Below are positions 1 to 17,895 of a stretch of 64,000 nt of DNA, piece after piece; position 1 is the first letter of the stretch, and every line of letters starts with the position of its first letter. Position numbers and translations under genes: made by a program. The notes beneath the pieces are model-generated. The model was given only the letters and a program-made list of their open reading frames with translations, was not told the DNA's origin and did no database searches. The stretch spans positions 62,001 to 126,000 of the forward strand of contig OZ025828.1 of the NCBI GenBank assembly GCA_964019425.1. The letters are read 5' to 3'. Origin of the DNA: Flectonema sp. DT1601. Taxonomy: Eukaryota > Euglenozoa > Diplonemea > Diplonemida > Diplonemidae.

Positions 1-7411
<7,411 letters not shown>

Positions 7412-7722
7412 AATATCACAACTGGTTGAAATAAAATATGACGTAACTTTGTACAGAAACTATATCAAGTTGAGGTTAATAAAACACTGGTGGTGGTAGT
7501 TTTTTTTTTTTTTCCCCTTCGTAAAATTTCCAATAATAAATATTCTTGTTTTAAAAAAAAAACAACAAAAAAAACAAGAAAAACAAATCAGCCTTCCACT
7601 ACTAAGCAATAAACAACAATAAATATGTTATTTCTAAAGCAATTATTGTAATGAACGGTCTGAAGTCATGTTCACTGAGAACAACATTTCGTTGATTCGA
7701 ATCCACGTTGCTGACAGTGATT

Positions 7723-8769
7723 CTATGCGACTGCCATTTTGTAGTCGGGAAGAGAAGGAAGGACCCAACCTTCATTGTGCCCTTCGTAACTTGTAATCCG
7801 AAGTGGGTCATATATTGGTTGTGATCTTCTACACTCACTCTCACTGTTTCGGTTAATATGGTGACGTGATTTCTGAAGAGGACGTTGTTTTGAATTGCAC
7901 CAACCGATCTTTGGATTTGTGAGTTCGGTAGTGTCTCGAGGAACGTCTTGATTCTGAAGTTGTTTATACCAGTTAAATACATCGTTAGATTTATTAGTAG
8001 TAGTTCCAGTTTCACGAAAGAACGCTCTATTTCCTTTAAGTCTGTTTGATGCTGCTTTGTAGACTCCTTGACGACGACTCCAACTGCTGTGCCACCATTT
8101 TGCGAAATCGTGATCAGCAACACCAGTTGGATGTAATTGTTTTCCATCAGTCGCGTTGTTGTCTCCAATATTAAACGAACCTCTCGCCTGTGTAAAGGGA
8201 GCTCTATGAAGGAATACATCTTTAGAGGAAGAGTAATTATTACCGTAAGACTGATCACCCTCATCAATCTTAACGGGGTCCTTTACAGTAAATCTCGGAT
8301 TGAAGTATCTTTGGTATTGCCAGAGTGCTGTTCTTGTACTGTCTGTTCTGTTACTAAATAAAGCACTTCCTCTGTTAAAATTAGCACTATCTGAACTCTT
8401 AAAGCTGCTTGCATAGTACACAGACGGGCGTACTCTTGATGACATAAATTTACTCTCGAGATTCTTTTTCCACTTCGCAAAGTTCATAAGTAGTCTTAGG
8501 TGTTTTTCTCTTTCTTTTTTCTGATCTTTTATTTTATCGGTATCATCAACACCTTCTCCCTTAGCGTTGATTGATGACTTAGTAGGGAACTGTTCTCTCC
8601 ATCTGAGATGCATAAATACTTCCAAGTGATTATCAGGAAGCTCTAATCCCATCTTTTGATTATGCGAGTTTCCCAAAAAACGAGAACCAGGAACTAATTG
8701 ACCACTGTTTGGTAGCCTCCATTGCTGTGGTGCCTTCGTAAACTGACGAACTGGAAGCACCTTCGTCAT
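7723..8769 (-). CDS. Uncharacterised basic protein, 348 aa
   Basis: This is a single ORF from ATG at 8769 to TAG at 7725-7723. The product is hydrophilic and rich in Arg, Asn, Ser and Trp, with no signal peptide and no membrane segment. The N-terminus carries RQFTKAPQQWRLPNSG and a Trp/Arg-rich segment LEVFMHLRWREQ near residue 50, then a Lys-rich helix (residues 75-110) and scattered Trp/Tyr pairs such as FAKWWHSSWSRR and VFNWYKQLQ. I do not recognise a family. It lies 311 bp downstream of the PH-like gene's start codon and about 310 bp from the RBM42-like stop, in a compact same-strand run. The absence of low-complexity tracts and the good fit to neighbouring codon use support a real gene. 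Confidence 0.65.
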   Translation of the reverse strand: MTKVLPVRQFTKAPQQWRLPNSGQLVPGSRFLGNSHNQKMGLELPDNHLEVFMHLRWREQFPTKSSINAKGEGVDDTDKIKDQKKEREKHLRLLMNFAKWKKNLESKFMSSRVRPSVYYASSFKSSDSANFNRGSALFSNRTDSTRTALWQYQRYFNPRFTVKDPVKIDEGDQSYGNNYSSSKDVFLHRAPFTQARGSFNIGDNNATDGKQLHPTGVADHDFAKWWHSSWSRRQGVYKAASNRLKGNRAFFRETGTTTNKSNDVFNWYKQLQNQDVPRDTTELTNPKIGWCNSKQRPLQKSRHHINRNSESECRRSQPIYDPLRITSYEGHNEGWVLPSLPDYKMAVA

Positions 8770-8911
8770 CTTTCAGTCTTTTTTAAATGTGTTCTAACCC
8801 AAAGTTAGCTGTGAGAACTAAAACAAGATTATTAAAAAAAATAGATCATTTTGTTGGATCGCTTTTTTTTCCATCGAAAAAAAAACCATTTCAGATTTAA
8901 CATTATACTCC

Positions 8912-9023
8912 TTCGTTGAAAGCAGACAGAATCCTGTCGCACAGGGGGAAATTAAATCATGTGATTAGGAATAACGGCTTTCAATCTGAATAGTTTCTTC
9001 TCCGACTATGTCGGAGAAGAAAC
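8912..9023 (+). repeat. Dispersed SINE-like repeat, copy A, with 14-bp hairpin
   Basis: The element is about 105-112 bp and aligns along its whole length with 62448-62551 (roughly 80% identical by eye). It begins TTCGTTGAAAGCAGACAGAA, contains ATCCTGTCGCAC and TAACGGCTTTCAATCTGAAT, and ends in a perfect inverted repeat. Stem arms 8993-9006 (GTTTCTTCTCCGAC) and 9010-9023 enclose a 3-base loop. It sits between the RBM42-like gene's stop and the next gene's start, pointing against the genes. Confidence 0.65.
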
Positions 9024-9078
9024 AAAAAGCGAAATCGTAAAGTTAGTTAGGAGGGTTGTTTCAAAGTCTTCTTTTTTA

Positions 9079-9863
9079 TTAAAATCTTCGTGCCGTAGGA
9101 TATGGTTCAAAGGGCACCGGAACAACAATACCGTCGTGGTGGTATTTCTTATTTCTTTTACTCTTTTGCATGTTTATTTGCTTCACAGCATTCTTTGTAT
9201 CACCTGCTTGTCTTTCTGACCATTTACCTTGTTGGATTGTTACAGGTCTTAACCCAATGTGTTTACCATCCATCTCTCTTCTGGCTTGTAATGCGTCTTC
9301 TGGTTTTCCAAAGCTAACGAATCCGTATCCTTTTACTTTACTACTTCTGTTTTGTTTAATAACTTTAGCCTTTAAGAATGAAGGATATCCTGAAAAGTGT
9401 TTTGCTAACATGTCTGTACAGACGTCGTTTCCGATGTTTCCGACGAATAGCTGTTTTTTTTTTTGTTTTTTTTTTTTTTTTTGTGTTTTCACCAGTTGAT
9501 CGTGTTTAATAAAAGATAACATACTCTGAAATCATTATCAGCCCATTCAGCCATAGTTGAATCCTCCCACACGCTTCCATCTCCTGCAACTCGCAGGCAT
9601 TTCTCATTTATTTTTTTCTTGTTATCCGAAGGGCTCTTTTTCTTCGCTGCAAATCCAGCTATTCCATTACCGACTCCTTTTGTTATTTTTGTTGAGGTTA
9701 CTGATCCTGTCCCAGACAAGCCTCCGAGAGATGGTACCGTCGGTCCTCCGAAAACAGGTTCCCCAACATTTAGTGCTCTGTCATTCTCCTTCTTCTCTTT
9801 GTCTTCTCTCTCTTTTTGTTTTTGCAAACGGGCAAGCTGCGCTGCGATGACTGATGGGTCCAT
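9079..9863 (-). CDS. RBM42: RBM42-like RRM RNA-binding protein, two exons
   Basis: Exons are 9863-9525 and 9450-9079, joined across a 74-bp phase-0 intron (donor GTATGT, acceptor AAAACAG), giving 236 residues. Before the intron the protein reads GSVWEDSTMAEWADNDFR and after it LFVGNIGNDV, which together give the RBM42 hallmark (a Trp-Glu-Asp/Trp-x-Asp-Asp-Phe-Arg linker leading straight into the RRM). RNP2 is LFVGNI (about residues 114-119), RNP1 is KGYGFVSF, and PSFLKAKVIKQNR is characteristic of the family. The N-terminus (residues 1-40) is a charged helix. The C-terminus is basic. RBM42 proteins are nuclear RNA-binding proteins linked to splicing and mRNA metabolism. At 236 aa it is much shorter than the animal protein because the long Pro-rich N-terminus is absent. 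Confidence 0.88.
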
Positions 9864-10132
9864 TTGATTTCTGTGTGTTCTCTCTTATTTTATTCTAAAG
9901 AAGAAATAGTTTTTTGAAAAAAAAATTTAAAAAAAATCTCAAAAACCAACAGATAAAAACACAAGAAGTGTAAATGAATAATATAAAAATATAAATATTT
10001 AGTTTTGTTCGTGCAAGTAAACGTGAACCGACTTAAACTGATAAAGCTAAAGGAGGTTTACGGGTGCCGCCCAACATTCTTTTTCGCTCTTACAATACTA
10101 GTTCAATGCAAAAAAAAAAAAAAAAAAAAAAA

Positions 10133-12355
10133 TTAGTCAGATTTGCATCCAGAGGTTGGACTCCAAAGAGCAGCAGGTTTCCTTTTATGAGAATACTGCG
10201 GGTAACTATTGAGATCAATAATGTCTAATAAGGAATGTTGATATTGTTCAACAGTCGATTTCGGTGTAATCTCATCATCACTCTTCTGATACGACATCAA
10301 CATTCCTCTTGTTCTGATCCAACGTTCCTTTTCATATATGAGCGGCATTTTATTTATTAATTTCTGACATTGCCGAGCAACAGGTTGTTTACTACGGCGT
10401 CTGGTGTAGCTTCCTTTTGGAGTATCTGTTTCACTTAATTTATTTTCTTCATCAGAACTGCCTCCCGAACCGAACCTAAAAGATCTTAATGAAGCCTGTG
10501 GGCTGTCAGTTTCTGATACAACAGTTCTGATGTCTTCTATTTCACGAGCGGGTAATTCAAAAGTGTAAGGAACGTCGTAGTTTATTGAATCGAACAAAGC
10601 CATTTTGAATGGAATGAACACACTGCTGGGTAACTTATTCAGACTGGCTTCTCTTAATGGTGACGCTTCAGGATATTCCGCGTTTGGTATTGAAATTGAT
10701 CTTCTACCAGACAGTCTTCTCGGTTCCGACCCGGATTTGGCTGAAGAAACTAGTTTTTGACCAACAGGAGTAACTGATGACGTTCGTTTTGTAATCCTTG
10801 AAGCCTGAGGGATGCCACCACTAACGCTACCTCGTCGTTTCATGCTGCTCTTGCGTAGCTCTACATTGAATGATGCGGTACCCGTCTCAACAGGTATCGT
10901 GAATGACTGCCCCTTGACTACAACTCTCACCCAAGATTCTTTCCTGGGTAGAAGTACAGATTCTCGTCTTGCCTGGTCTCTGTCACCGTTTGATGATCGT
11001 CGTCGTAGAGCTCGGCAGGCTTCAGCTGCTCTAATTGCTTCCTTCTCGTGAATTGATAGAATAGTGTCAGTCATCTCTTGTTCATGTATTTGTTTAAGTT
11101 CTTGTAACTCATAATCAATGGATTCTATCGATTGAATGATATCAAACTTTTCAGTTAATAGTCGGCCTCTTTCTAAAACAGTAGTAGACGCGATTTCATG
11201 TTCTATGAGCGTCTTGCGGGATCGAAGCTCGCGGTCTTGGGAAACGAGTTCGCTTCGCTCATCATCAAAATGAAGCTGAGCTTGTTTTTGAAATTCTTGC
11301 TTGCCTAAAGCAAATTTTAATTTCCATCCCTCAGCTCCTTGTTTAGGTCCATTGTACTCTTTCGCACGTTCCATTCGTTTTATTCTAAAATCTTCTGACT
11401 CTTCGAGACGCTGTCGTTCAGTAAGAAGCTTTCGTTTGGCTTGCAGTCCGCGTAGGCCTCGTTTTTCATTCTCGTCCAGTTTAGGCATTCCATCTTCAAT
11501 ATTGGATATTCGTTCTTTAAGTTTTGAGAGTTGTGATTCCAATTTAGTCCTCTCTTGTAGTAGTTTCCCACGAGTAGGTCCCACAGCTCCTGTCAGTTCA
11601 GCCACAACTGTTGCGAGAGTGCGTTCGCATTTACGAACTTTCCGCTTCACTTCATTTATTGTTTCTTTTGAATTCTGAATGTGAGCCATCTTAGACTTCG
11701 CTGATTCCTCACATTGCTTACTCGATTCCATTCTGTTTGACGCTTTAAGTGCTCTTTCTGATTTCATAGCCTTGACACCTCTTTCTTTAGTTACTTGTTT
11801 ATCAGTTTTAATATTCGCTTCTTTACGAGTTCTGTATATTCGATATCTCTGTTGCTCAGTTTCAGTAAGTTGATAAGAAAGCTTTTCATGTTTGCAGTCA
11901 GCTTCTGCATCAGTTTCCTTGTCTTTGAGGGCATTTATCTGAAGTGTTAAGGACATCTTTTGATCGAGTAGTGCTAAGGCTTCTTCTGGTGTTAGGTTGT
12001 TTGGCCCTGATTTTGTTTTAATGTCCCGTTCGAGATTAGATCTCTTTACTTCTATTGCAGCAGCTTCAAGTCTTATTTGAGATATGGTATCAGCGCAACG
12101 TGCTTGAGCAGCACGTTGCATTTTTAGTTTTTGAATTGCACTCTTAACAGGGTCTGCGGCTTCTTCTTTTGCCCAAAGTTTCCTGGCTGATCCTAATCCG
12201 ACTTTGAAAGCTTCAACTACATCTCTTTCTTCTGTTGGTTTAGAGTCAAGGATACGCGATCTTAAATGATCCCAACCTGCTGATCTGACACTCGAGACTC
12301 TGGAAATTAGATTTTGTTCCTCATCAGAATCATCGTCCATATCAATATTATCCAT
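10133..12355 (-). CDS. Long coiled-coil protein, 740 aa, uncharacterised
   Basis: A single ORF from ATG at 12355. After an acidic start (residues 1-15), about residues 60-450 are strongly charged and helical (many E/K/R/Q heptads, for example LEAAAIEVKRSNLERDIKTK and KLLTERQRLEESEDFRIKRM), predicting an extended coiled coil. Residues about 455-560 are basic and Ser-rich with a short beta-like stretch WVRVVVKGQSFTIPVETGTA. The C-terminal 180 residues are less charged, contain FDSINYDVPYTFELPARE and YEKERWIRTRGML, and may form a small globular end. There is no signal peptide or membrane segment. A structural or cytoskeletal protein is the natural guess, but no family was recognised. The flanking gaps are short (about 220-270 bp). 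Confidence 0.72.
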   Translation of the reverse strand: MDNIDMDDDSDEEQNLISRVSSVRSAGWDHLRSRILDSKPTEERDVVEAFKVGLGSARKLWAKEEAADPVKSAIQKLKMQRAAQARCADTISQIRLEAAAIEVKRSNLERDIKTKSGPNNLTPEEALALLDQKMSLTLQINALKDKETDAEADCKHEKLSYQLTETEQQRYRIYRTRKEANIKTDKQVTKERGVKAMKSERALKASNRMESSKQCEESAKSKMAHIQNSKETINEVKRKVRKCERTLATVVAELTGAVGPTRGKLLQERTKLESQLSKLKERISNIEDGMPKLDENEKRGLRGLQAKRKLLTERQRLEESEDFRIKRMERAKEYNGPKQGAEGWKLKFALGKQEFQKQAQLHFDDERSELVSQDRELRSRKTLIEHEIASTTVLERGRLLTEKFDIIQSIESIDYELQELKQIHEQEMTDTILSIHEKEAIRAAEACRALRRRSSNGDRDQARRESVLLPRKESWVRVVVKGQSFTIPVETGTASFNVELRKSSMKRRGSVSGGIPQASRITKRTSSVTPVGQKLVSSAKSGSEPRRLSGRRSISIPNAEYPEASPLREASLNKLPSSVFIPFKMALFDSINYDVPYTFELPAREIEDIRTVVSETDSPQASLRSFRFGSGGSSDEENKLSETDTPKGSYTRRRSKQPVARQCQKLINKMPLIYEKERWIRTRGMLMSYQKSDDEITPKSTVEQYQHSLLDIIDLNSYPQYSHKRKPAALWSPTSGCKSD

Positions 12356-12574
12356 TCTGTTCCTTTAATAGTATCAGTGAGTACTTTCTTAAAGAAACAT
12401 TTGTTGTTGTGTTAACCTACCTGTTAATACAATATAACAATCTAATACTCAAACACATATTGATGTCTGATGTTGACATGATGGCACCAATGGTACAATG
12501 ATATAGAAATTAAAAAAAAAACAAAACATAACCCAAAACAAAAAAAAACACAAAATGCTCCATAATATTTTTTT

Positions 12575-13396
12575 TCATCCCTCAGTAGTGTGACACACAC
12601 AGTGTCCAGGCTTGTAAATACCGAATCCGTGTAAATAATCAAAAATACGTCTTGGAATTCCTTCAAAAATCTGTTCACTAAAAGTTGATATAAAGATGTT
12701 AAGGGAAATAGAAATTGACGTTGCTGTAGTACAATGAAGCCAATTTTTGGGGATTAGTAAAGCTTCTCCAGGTGATAGAGAAACATCTATAAAATAACGA
12801 GAAATATCTTTTGCATTATCGTGGTTAGAATAGTCAGGGTCATACGGATCGAAGTCATAGCAGGTCGTTCCAGAATCATATTTCTTATTAGCATAACAAT
12901 ATTTTGAATATTTTGGATGGAGGAGCTTTACTTGTTTTGTTCCATAAATTTGTAATAAAAAACTGTGCTCGTCATCGTTGTGAAGACCTGTTTTTGATCC
13001 ACTTGGACCCATCCAAAAGTAACTCGTACACCAATATTCCTTTGGTACTATCGAATGTGGTTTAATAGGAAAGTCATCATCCAATATTTCTGACGATTCT
13101 TGTTGTTTTAAATATCCAATGTTAAGGGAAGATGATGATAGGCGAGAGACGTAGTCGTTTAATTTCATTTTTGTTTTTTTCGTTGGTGATCCTGTTTCTT
13201 CGTTTCCGTGACTAACCCAAACAGTAGAAGTCTTATTCTTTAAATGATTTGGTTCAATACAATGAGATAGCTTCCATCCGTTACCTCTTACGTTTTGTAG
13301 TTTTACAGGTTTACCATTCTCAATACACTCGGTTCCAAACCACTCTTTATCCTTCCACTGTAATGTTTGAATTGACCCGTCTTCACCTTCTTGCAT
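12575..13396 (-). CDS. JmjC/cupin-8 type Fe(II)/2-oxoglutarate dioxygenase-like protein
   Basis: The 273-residue protein starts with ATG at 13396. It carries the JmjC iron ligands: His139 and Asp141 in GSKTGLHNDDEHSFLLQIYG, and His221 in GEALLIPKNWLHCTTATSIS. Lys in GTKQVKLLHP is placed to bind 2-oxoglutarate. Order and spacing match small cupin-8/JmjC hydroxylases (HSPBAP1, JMJD-type) rather than large histone demethylases, and no PHD or zinc domain is fused. The likely reaction is 2-oxoglutarate-dependent hydroxylation of a protein or RNA; the substrate is unknown. The C-terminal FEGIPRRIFDYLHGFGIYKPGH may form the helical dimer segment seen in this class. All metal ligands are present, so it should be active. 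Confidence 0.85.
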   Translation of the reverse strand: MQEGEDGSIQTLQWKDKEWFGTECIENGKPVKLQNVRGNGWKLSHCIEPNHLKNKTSTVWVSHGNEETGSPTKKTKMKLNDYVSRLSSSSLNIGYLKQQESSEILDDDFPIKPHSIVPKEYWCTSYFWMGPSGSKTGLHNDDEHSFLLQIYGTKQVKLLHPKYSKYCYANKKYDSGTTCYDFDPYDPDYSNHDNAKDISRYFIDVSLSPGEALLIPKNWLHCTTATSISISLNIFISTFSEQIFEGIPRRIFDYLHGFGIYKPGHCVCHTTEG

Positions 13397-13720
13397 TTGT
13401 TTATAAACTTTTTTGTTTAAAAAATAAAATATTTAATAATAAGTAATAAAGGGTGAAAACAGTAAAAACCTTTTATACGTTCCGACAAAGCATAAGTTAT
13501 TCAGCCTAAAAAAGTGGAGGATAGTATTTATTTATTTACAAAAATAAATAAATAAATATCCGAAATAATATTGCACATTAACCGTCTTAAAAAAGTTTAA
13601 TTAGCATCAAAAAAAAAAAAAAAAAAATAAATGGGAAAGAAGCAAGCAGGCAATGGCTTTTAATACCCAGTAGTAATAATTATAAACAAATAAATACTGA
13701 GGAAATATTTTAACTCTATT

Positions 13721-14938
13721 TTAATGTCCATTCTCTCCGACTTCGTAAGGGTTGCGAGGTTTTGTTTTTAAAGTTCGAATCGCGTCATAATCGAAATCAG
13801 GATCAAGTTGGAAAGTTTCAATATCTTCACTCCATACTTTAACAACATCCTCATCAGTAGTTTCTGATTGTTGCTGATGTGAAGGTTGTGGCGTCTCAGT
13901 TTTATCATCCATTGACGAGGTTATGTTTTTTGATTCAACGAAAGCAGATTCTTGCTGACCATTTGCACGCTGAGGAGTATTCAACGACCCAAACAACTCA
14001 GATGTTATGAGAGGATATTTAGATGCAGGAACAAGGTTACCAGACTTTACAGCAGCTGCACTAGGAGATCCCCTCAGCAATTCAGCTTCCGAAACAATCG
14101 TATCGGCATCAGTAGTAATGCAGTTACTGTTTGTAGTTAGAAGCTCATGATGTAATTGTTGAGCATCTTCAGCTGTGAATGAATCTTCTATTACTTCACT
14201 ATCACCACCAGGTGGTCTTGATTTCAATGTTTGTACATCAACTGTCCATCCTGGAGGTAGTGCTGGTCCCGTATTCCCAAACTTTGTGAGACACTTTCTA
14301 CTGTCAGCTTCCTTCTTTTCTTCAGCCAGCTGTTCTTTCATTGCTGGGGGTAGTTCTGGACCAGCTGCTGCTACTTTGCTTCTATTTTTATTTAAAGTGG
14401 TGTTTGTTTTTTTCTTTTCTTGTTGTGAACAGAGTTTTGCCAGAGACGCGTCTGTGAGGGCAGGAGTGTTGGGAGGAGTAGCAGGTTTAGTACTTTCATC
14501 CTTACCAGCAACGTGAACCCATTCAAAGCTTTCAGCATCAGAGATATCAGAAGGGTGGAGACTGTCGGAGAATCCGTCAACGAAATTATCAAATTTCACC
14601 TGTTTTTGCAGCTCTGGGTTATCCAGTATACTGGCAGTAGATCCAGGCCCAGCACTTATCGTACTGTCTGTTTTATTACTTAATTCACTTATGTTACTTC
14701 CATCATTCATCTTTTCCTCGTGTGTTGTCATAGCTGGAATTTCTTCTCTGATTGTGGTAACAGCAGCGCTGGCTTCTCTGAGCTGTTTTAGTGCGTTTAT
14801 CATTTTTTGATCATCTTCCTCTTCTTGCTGTTCTGGTTTCGTTGTTGGAATCACGTCGTACTCAAATTTTGATAAAAATTCTTCGTAAGTTTCTTGTTTT
14901 CCTGATGGATCGAGTAGCGTTGAAATCATTTCATTCAT
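13721..14938 (-). CDS. Acidic, largely disordered protein, 405 aa, uncharacterised
   Basis: The ORF starts at ATG 14938; the sequence ATTTAACAG ends 7 nt upstream of the ATG and could be a splice acceptor. The protein is rich in Glu, Asp, Ser, Thr and Pro, with short better-ordered islands: an N-terminal helix MNEMISTLLDPSGKQETYEE, a FEWVHVAGKDES segment, a Lys/Glu helix followed by GPALPPGWTV, and a C-terminal motif ETFQLDPDFDYDAIRTLKTK. The island motifs may be protein-interaction sites. There is no signal peptide, membrane segment or recognisable domain. It is the last gene of the compact 7.7-14.9 kb run, and the 5 kb upstream of it hold no gene. Confidence 0.65.
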   Translation of the reverse strand: MNEMISTLLDPSGKQETYEEFLSKFEYDVIPTTKPEQQEEEDDQKMINALKQLREASAAVTTIREEIPAMTTHEEKMNDGSNISELSNKTDSTISAGPGSTASILDNPELQKQVKFDNFVDGFSDSLHPSDISDAESFEWVHVAGKDESTKPATPPNTPALTDASLAKLCSQQEKKKTNTTLNKNRSKVAAAGPELPPAMKEQLAEEKKEADSRKCLTKFGNTGPALPPGWTVDVQTLKSRPPGGDSEVIEDSFTAEDAQQLHHELLTTNSNCITTDADTIVSEAELLRGSPSAAAVKSGNLVPASKYPLITSELFGSLNTPQRANGQQESAFVESKNITSSMDDKTETPQPSHQQQSETTDEDVVKVWSEDIETFQLDPDFDYDAIRTLKTKPRNPYEVGENGH

Positions 14939-15112
14939 CTTGTGTCTGTTAAATTGGTGTGAATTAATACTTTTCTACTTATCTACATTTCATTCAGTAT
15001 TCGTCTCTGTCTCTGTTTAAAAAGAAAGAAATATAAATCCACCACCACTACCCCACCGCTTGTACTAATTTCAAGACGAACGCTAACAGCCCAGGCGATA
15101 TTGCTAAACCTT

Positions 15113-15145
<33 letters not shown>

Positions 15146-16514
15146 CTTCCTTCCTTCCTTCCTTTTTTTTTTTTTTTTTTTTTCCCGTTCGGTTGAGTTT
15201 GTTTTATTTTTTGGATCTATTAGTCCCTAAATGAAATCAAACTAAATTCTTGATGTAGGACAATATAAAAGTTCAAACAACAGAATGCCAAGGTTGGCAA
15301 ACTCTTGTTTTATTGAGGCGGGTTAGGCTCAGGAACAGAAACAAATAAATAAATAAATAAAAAATGAGACGAAAAAAAAAAAAAAAGATTACAAGCTTTA
15401 AAAAAAAAAAGAAAATTATTTATTCCGCAGTCAGTAATTTTTTGATCTACCGTGTAAAAACGTCAAAAAAAAAAAAAAAAAAGAATGAAAAAAAAATTCT
15501 GAGAGCCTCGTGAACCATAATATTTTTATGCTAAGTATGGAAATAATTTCCATTAGTCACATTGGTAACCAAACTACAACTACAACCAACCAATCACCAA
15601 CAAAAGTAACAAAGTCGGCCTTCTATCAAGTTGCCTTTAAAAGCGGCATTGGTTCTATTATGTTTTGCTTTGCTTTGCTTTTTTTTTTTTTTCCCCTTTT
15701 TTTTTTTTTTTACTACAGTTTTTATACCATAAAATAATGCCAAACAAAAAAAAAAAAAAAAAAACCCCAGTCAGAGAGAGAGAAACAGAGCCAACTGCCT
15801 ACCCGCATCATAACTTGGAAATTAAAAAACTTTCACATAATCCAATGAAGCGACAAAGCAGAGAATGTCACTGTAAGTTCTTTTTTTTTTTTTTTTTTTG
15901 TTGTTGCTGTTTGCATTTAACTACACATTTGATAAGCGAGACAACGAACACTACAGACTTAATAAATCAAAGAGAGCATTCATTCAGTAGACTACTGGTG
16001 GCAAAACTTTGCCAGAATTGACTATTTTTTTTTTTTTTTTTTTTTTTTTTTCCTTCTAAAAGAGGGGGTAGGGGCAACAGAGACTAAAAAAAATAAACAA
16101 AAAAATGTGTTCTACTTGACGAGTAACTGATGATAAAAAAAGGTTTCCTTTCCTTTTTTTTTTTAAATAAATGTGGTAGGGGAAATCATGTCACGTTGCT
16201 AGATGTCACTGCCGCAACCTTTCATAATAGGTTTTTTTTTTTTTTTTTTTTTTTTAGTATTAGTCTAGTAGTTTAGATGCACATACCACAGAAGCGATGC
16301 TGCAAAAACAAAATACTAAAACATTACTCAACATTATAAAAAGTTGTTTAAAAAAAAAAATATAAAAAAAAAACCAATGAAAAAGAAAACAACGAGTGCA
16401 CAACACACACACGTGGTACTGCACATTTAATCACGAGCAGAAAACCAAGACAGAACAAATAGTAAGCATGAGGAAGCCTTTTCTTAAATTTTTTTTTTAT
16501 ATATTCCAAACGTG

Positions 16515-16544
16515 TTTGATTTGATTTGATTTGATTTGATTTGA
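16515..16544. repeat. TTTGA pentanucleotide repeat, 6 copies
   Basis: Six perfect tandem copies of TTTGA are followed by a T run. It is a simple microsatellite in the gene-free interval. Confidence 0.9.
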
Positions 16545-17780
16545 TTTTTTTTTTTTTTTGTTTTTTTTTTTTTGGGGATGCCGCACCAATGCGCTATTTC
16601 TTGTAATGTATAAAATGAGATTGGTGTTGCCATCAGTAACAAATATTAAAGGCCCATTAGGAAGCATTGAACAGGGATTTCCTCTCAGTTTAGGTTATTT
16701 CTGGAAGCCAAAACAATGACGCAGGCATCATAACCAAAGGTAAATGACTACCGTTGCAACTGTTATTTCTTTAGTAGTATTTCAGCTCAACAAAATAAGA
16801 TAACAAATAGATTTCGTTTTTCAAAATCCTTATAATATTTTTTTATTTTTATTAAGTTAGGAATCCTTTGTGCTGGTGCGCGCCAACAAGATCAATCTCA
16901 GTTGAGCTGCCTAAGTATTAACTTTTTGCTCCCTACCTACAATCGACATTCACGGAGCAAAAAAGAAAAAAAAAAACACTACTTTTTATTACGGTTATTT
17001 TTATTATTACTATTTTAACACAGAAACCGAACGAAGAAAACTTAAGTGTTGCAGTGAAACATGAAGGTCGTTTAAAGAGACTCCTCAGCAGAATGATAAA
17101 AACCTGTGAATCCATAATCTAACCACCTATTGCCTTGTGAAGAACTACTGTCTTTGTTTTGATTGAATTTTAGAGAAAAAAAAAGACTTCCGGAAAGAGA
17201 TAACTTTACATATCCGCATAGGCGATTCGAGGGTTACTTTCGTAAGTTAATTAGTTAGTTAGGACCCAGCAACATCGCAAAAGGTCAAAATAAATAAAAA
17301 CGAAAATCACAAAACAATAACGAACCAAAAGAGACCAGGGGGAGGAGACAGGAAAGCAAATTAAAGACAACCCTCACAGGTTATGAATCCCCCTCCCCCT
17401 TACTCAGTGCCAATCCAGAGTCAACTAAGACTGTGGCTACCAGACCTCAGGTCCGAAGTGACCGAACCTTTTAATGACTTTGGGAAGGGTAGGTACGGTG
17501 AAGAGAATAGCGAAGTGAGTTTTGTCATCGACAAGACTGCAAACTGTTCGAAGGAATATTTTTCTTGTAAAGACAATGTATGGATGGAGGGGCACGCCGT
17601 CCTTCTATTAAGATTCATGCAACAAGACAAGTGGTAGTCTCACTGCGACCTTATTAGGAGGTAGTAACATTATTTTAAACTCAATCAAGAATGATTTTGA
17701 TTGGGAGAAATAATTAATAATGAACAAGCGGGAAAAGAAAATTCCGACTACATCGATTTTTAGACGGAAAGAGACGTTTA

Positions 17781-17816
<36 letters not shown>

Positions 17817-17864
17817 CCTTTGATTGAAACCACTTCTTCCAGGTATCAAAACGTGGACAACGTA

Positions 17865-17895
<31 letters not shown>

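Noticed and set aside
17383-17637. Plus-strand 84-codon ORF in the gene-free interval
   Set aside because: It is on the opposite strand to all other genes, has no recognisable domain and no supporting signal; an ORF of this length is expected by chance.
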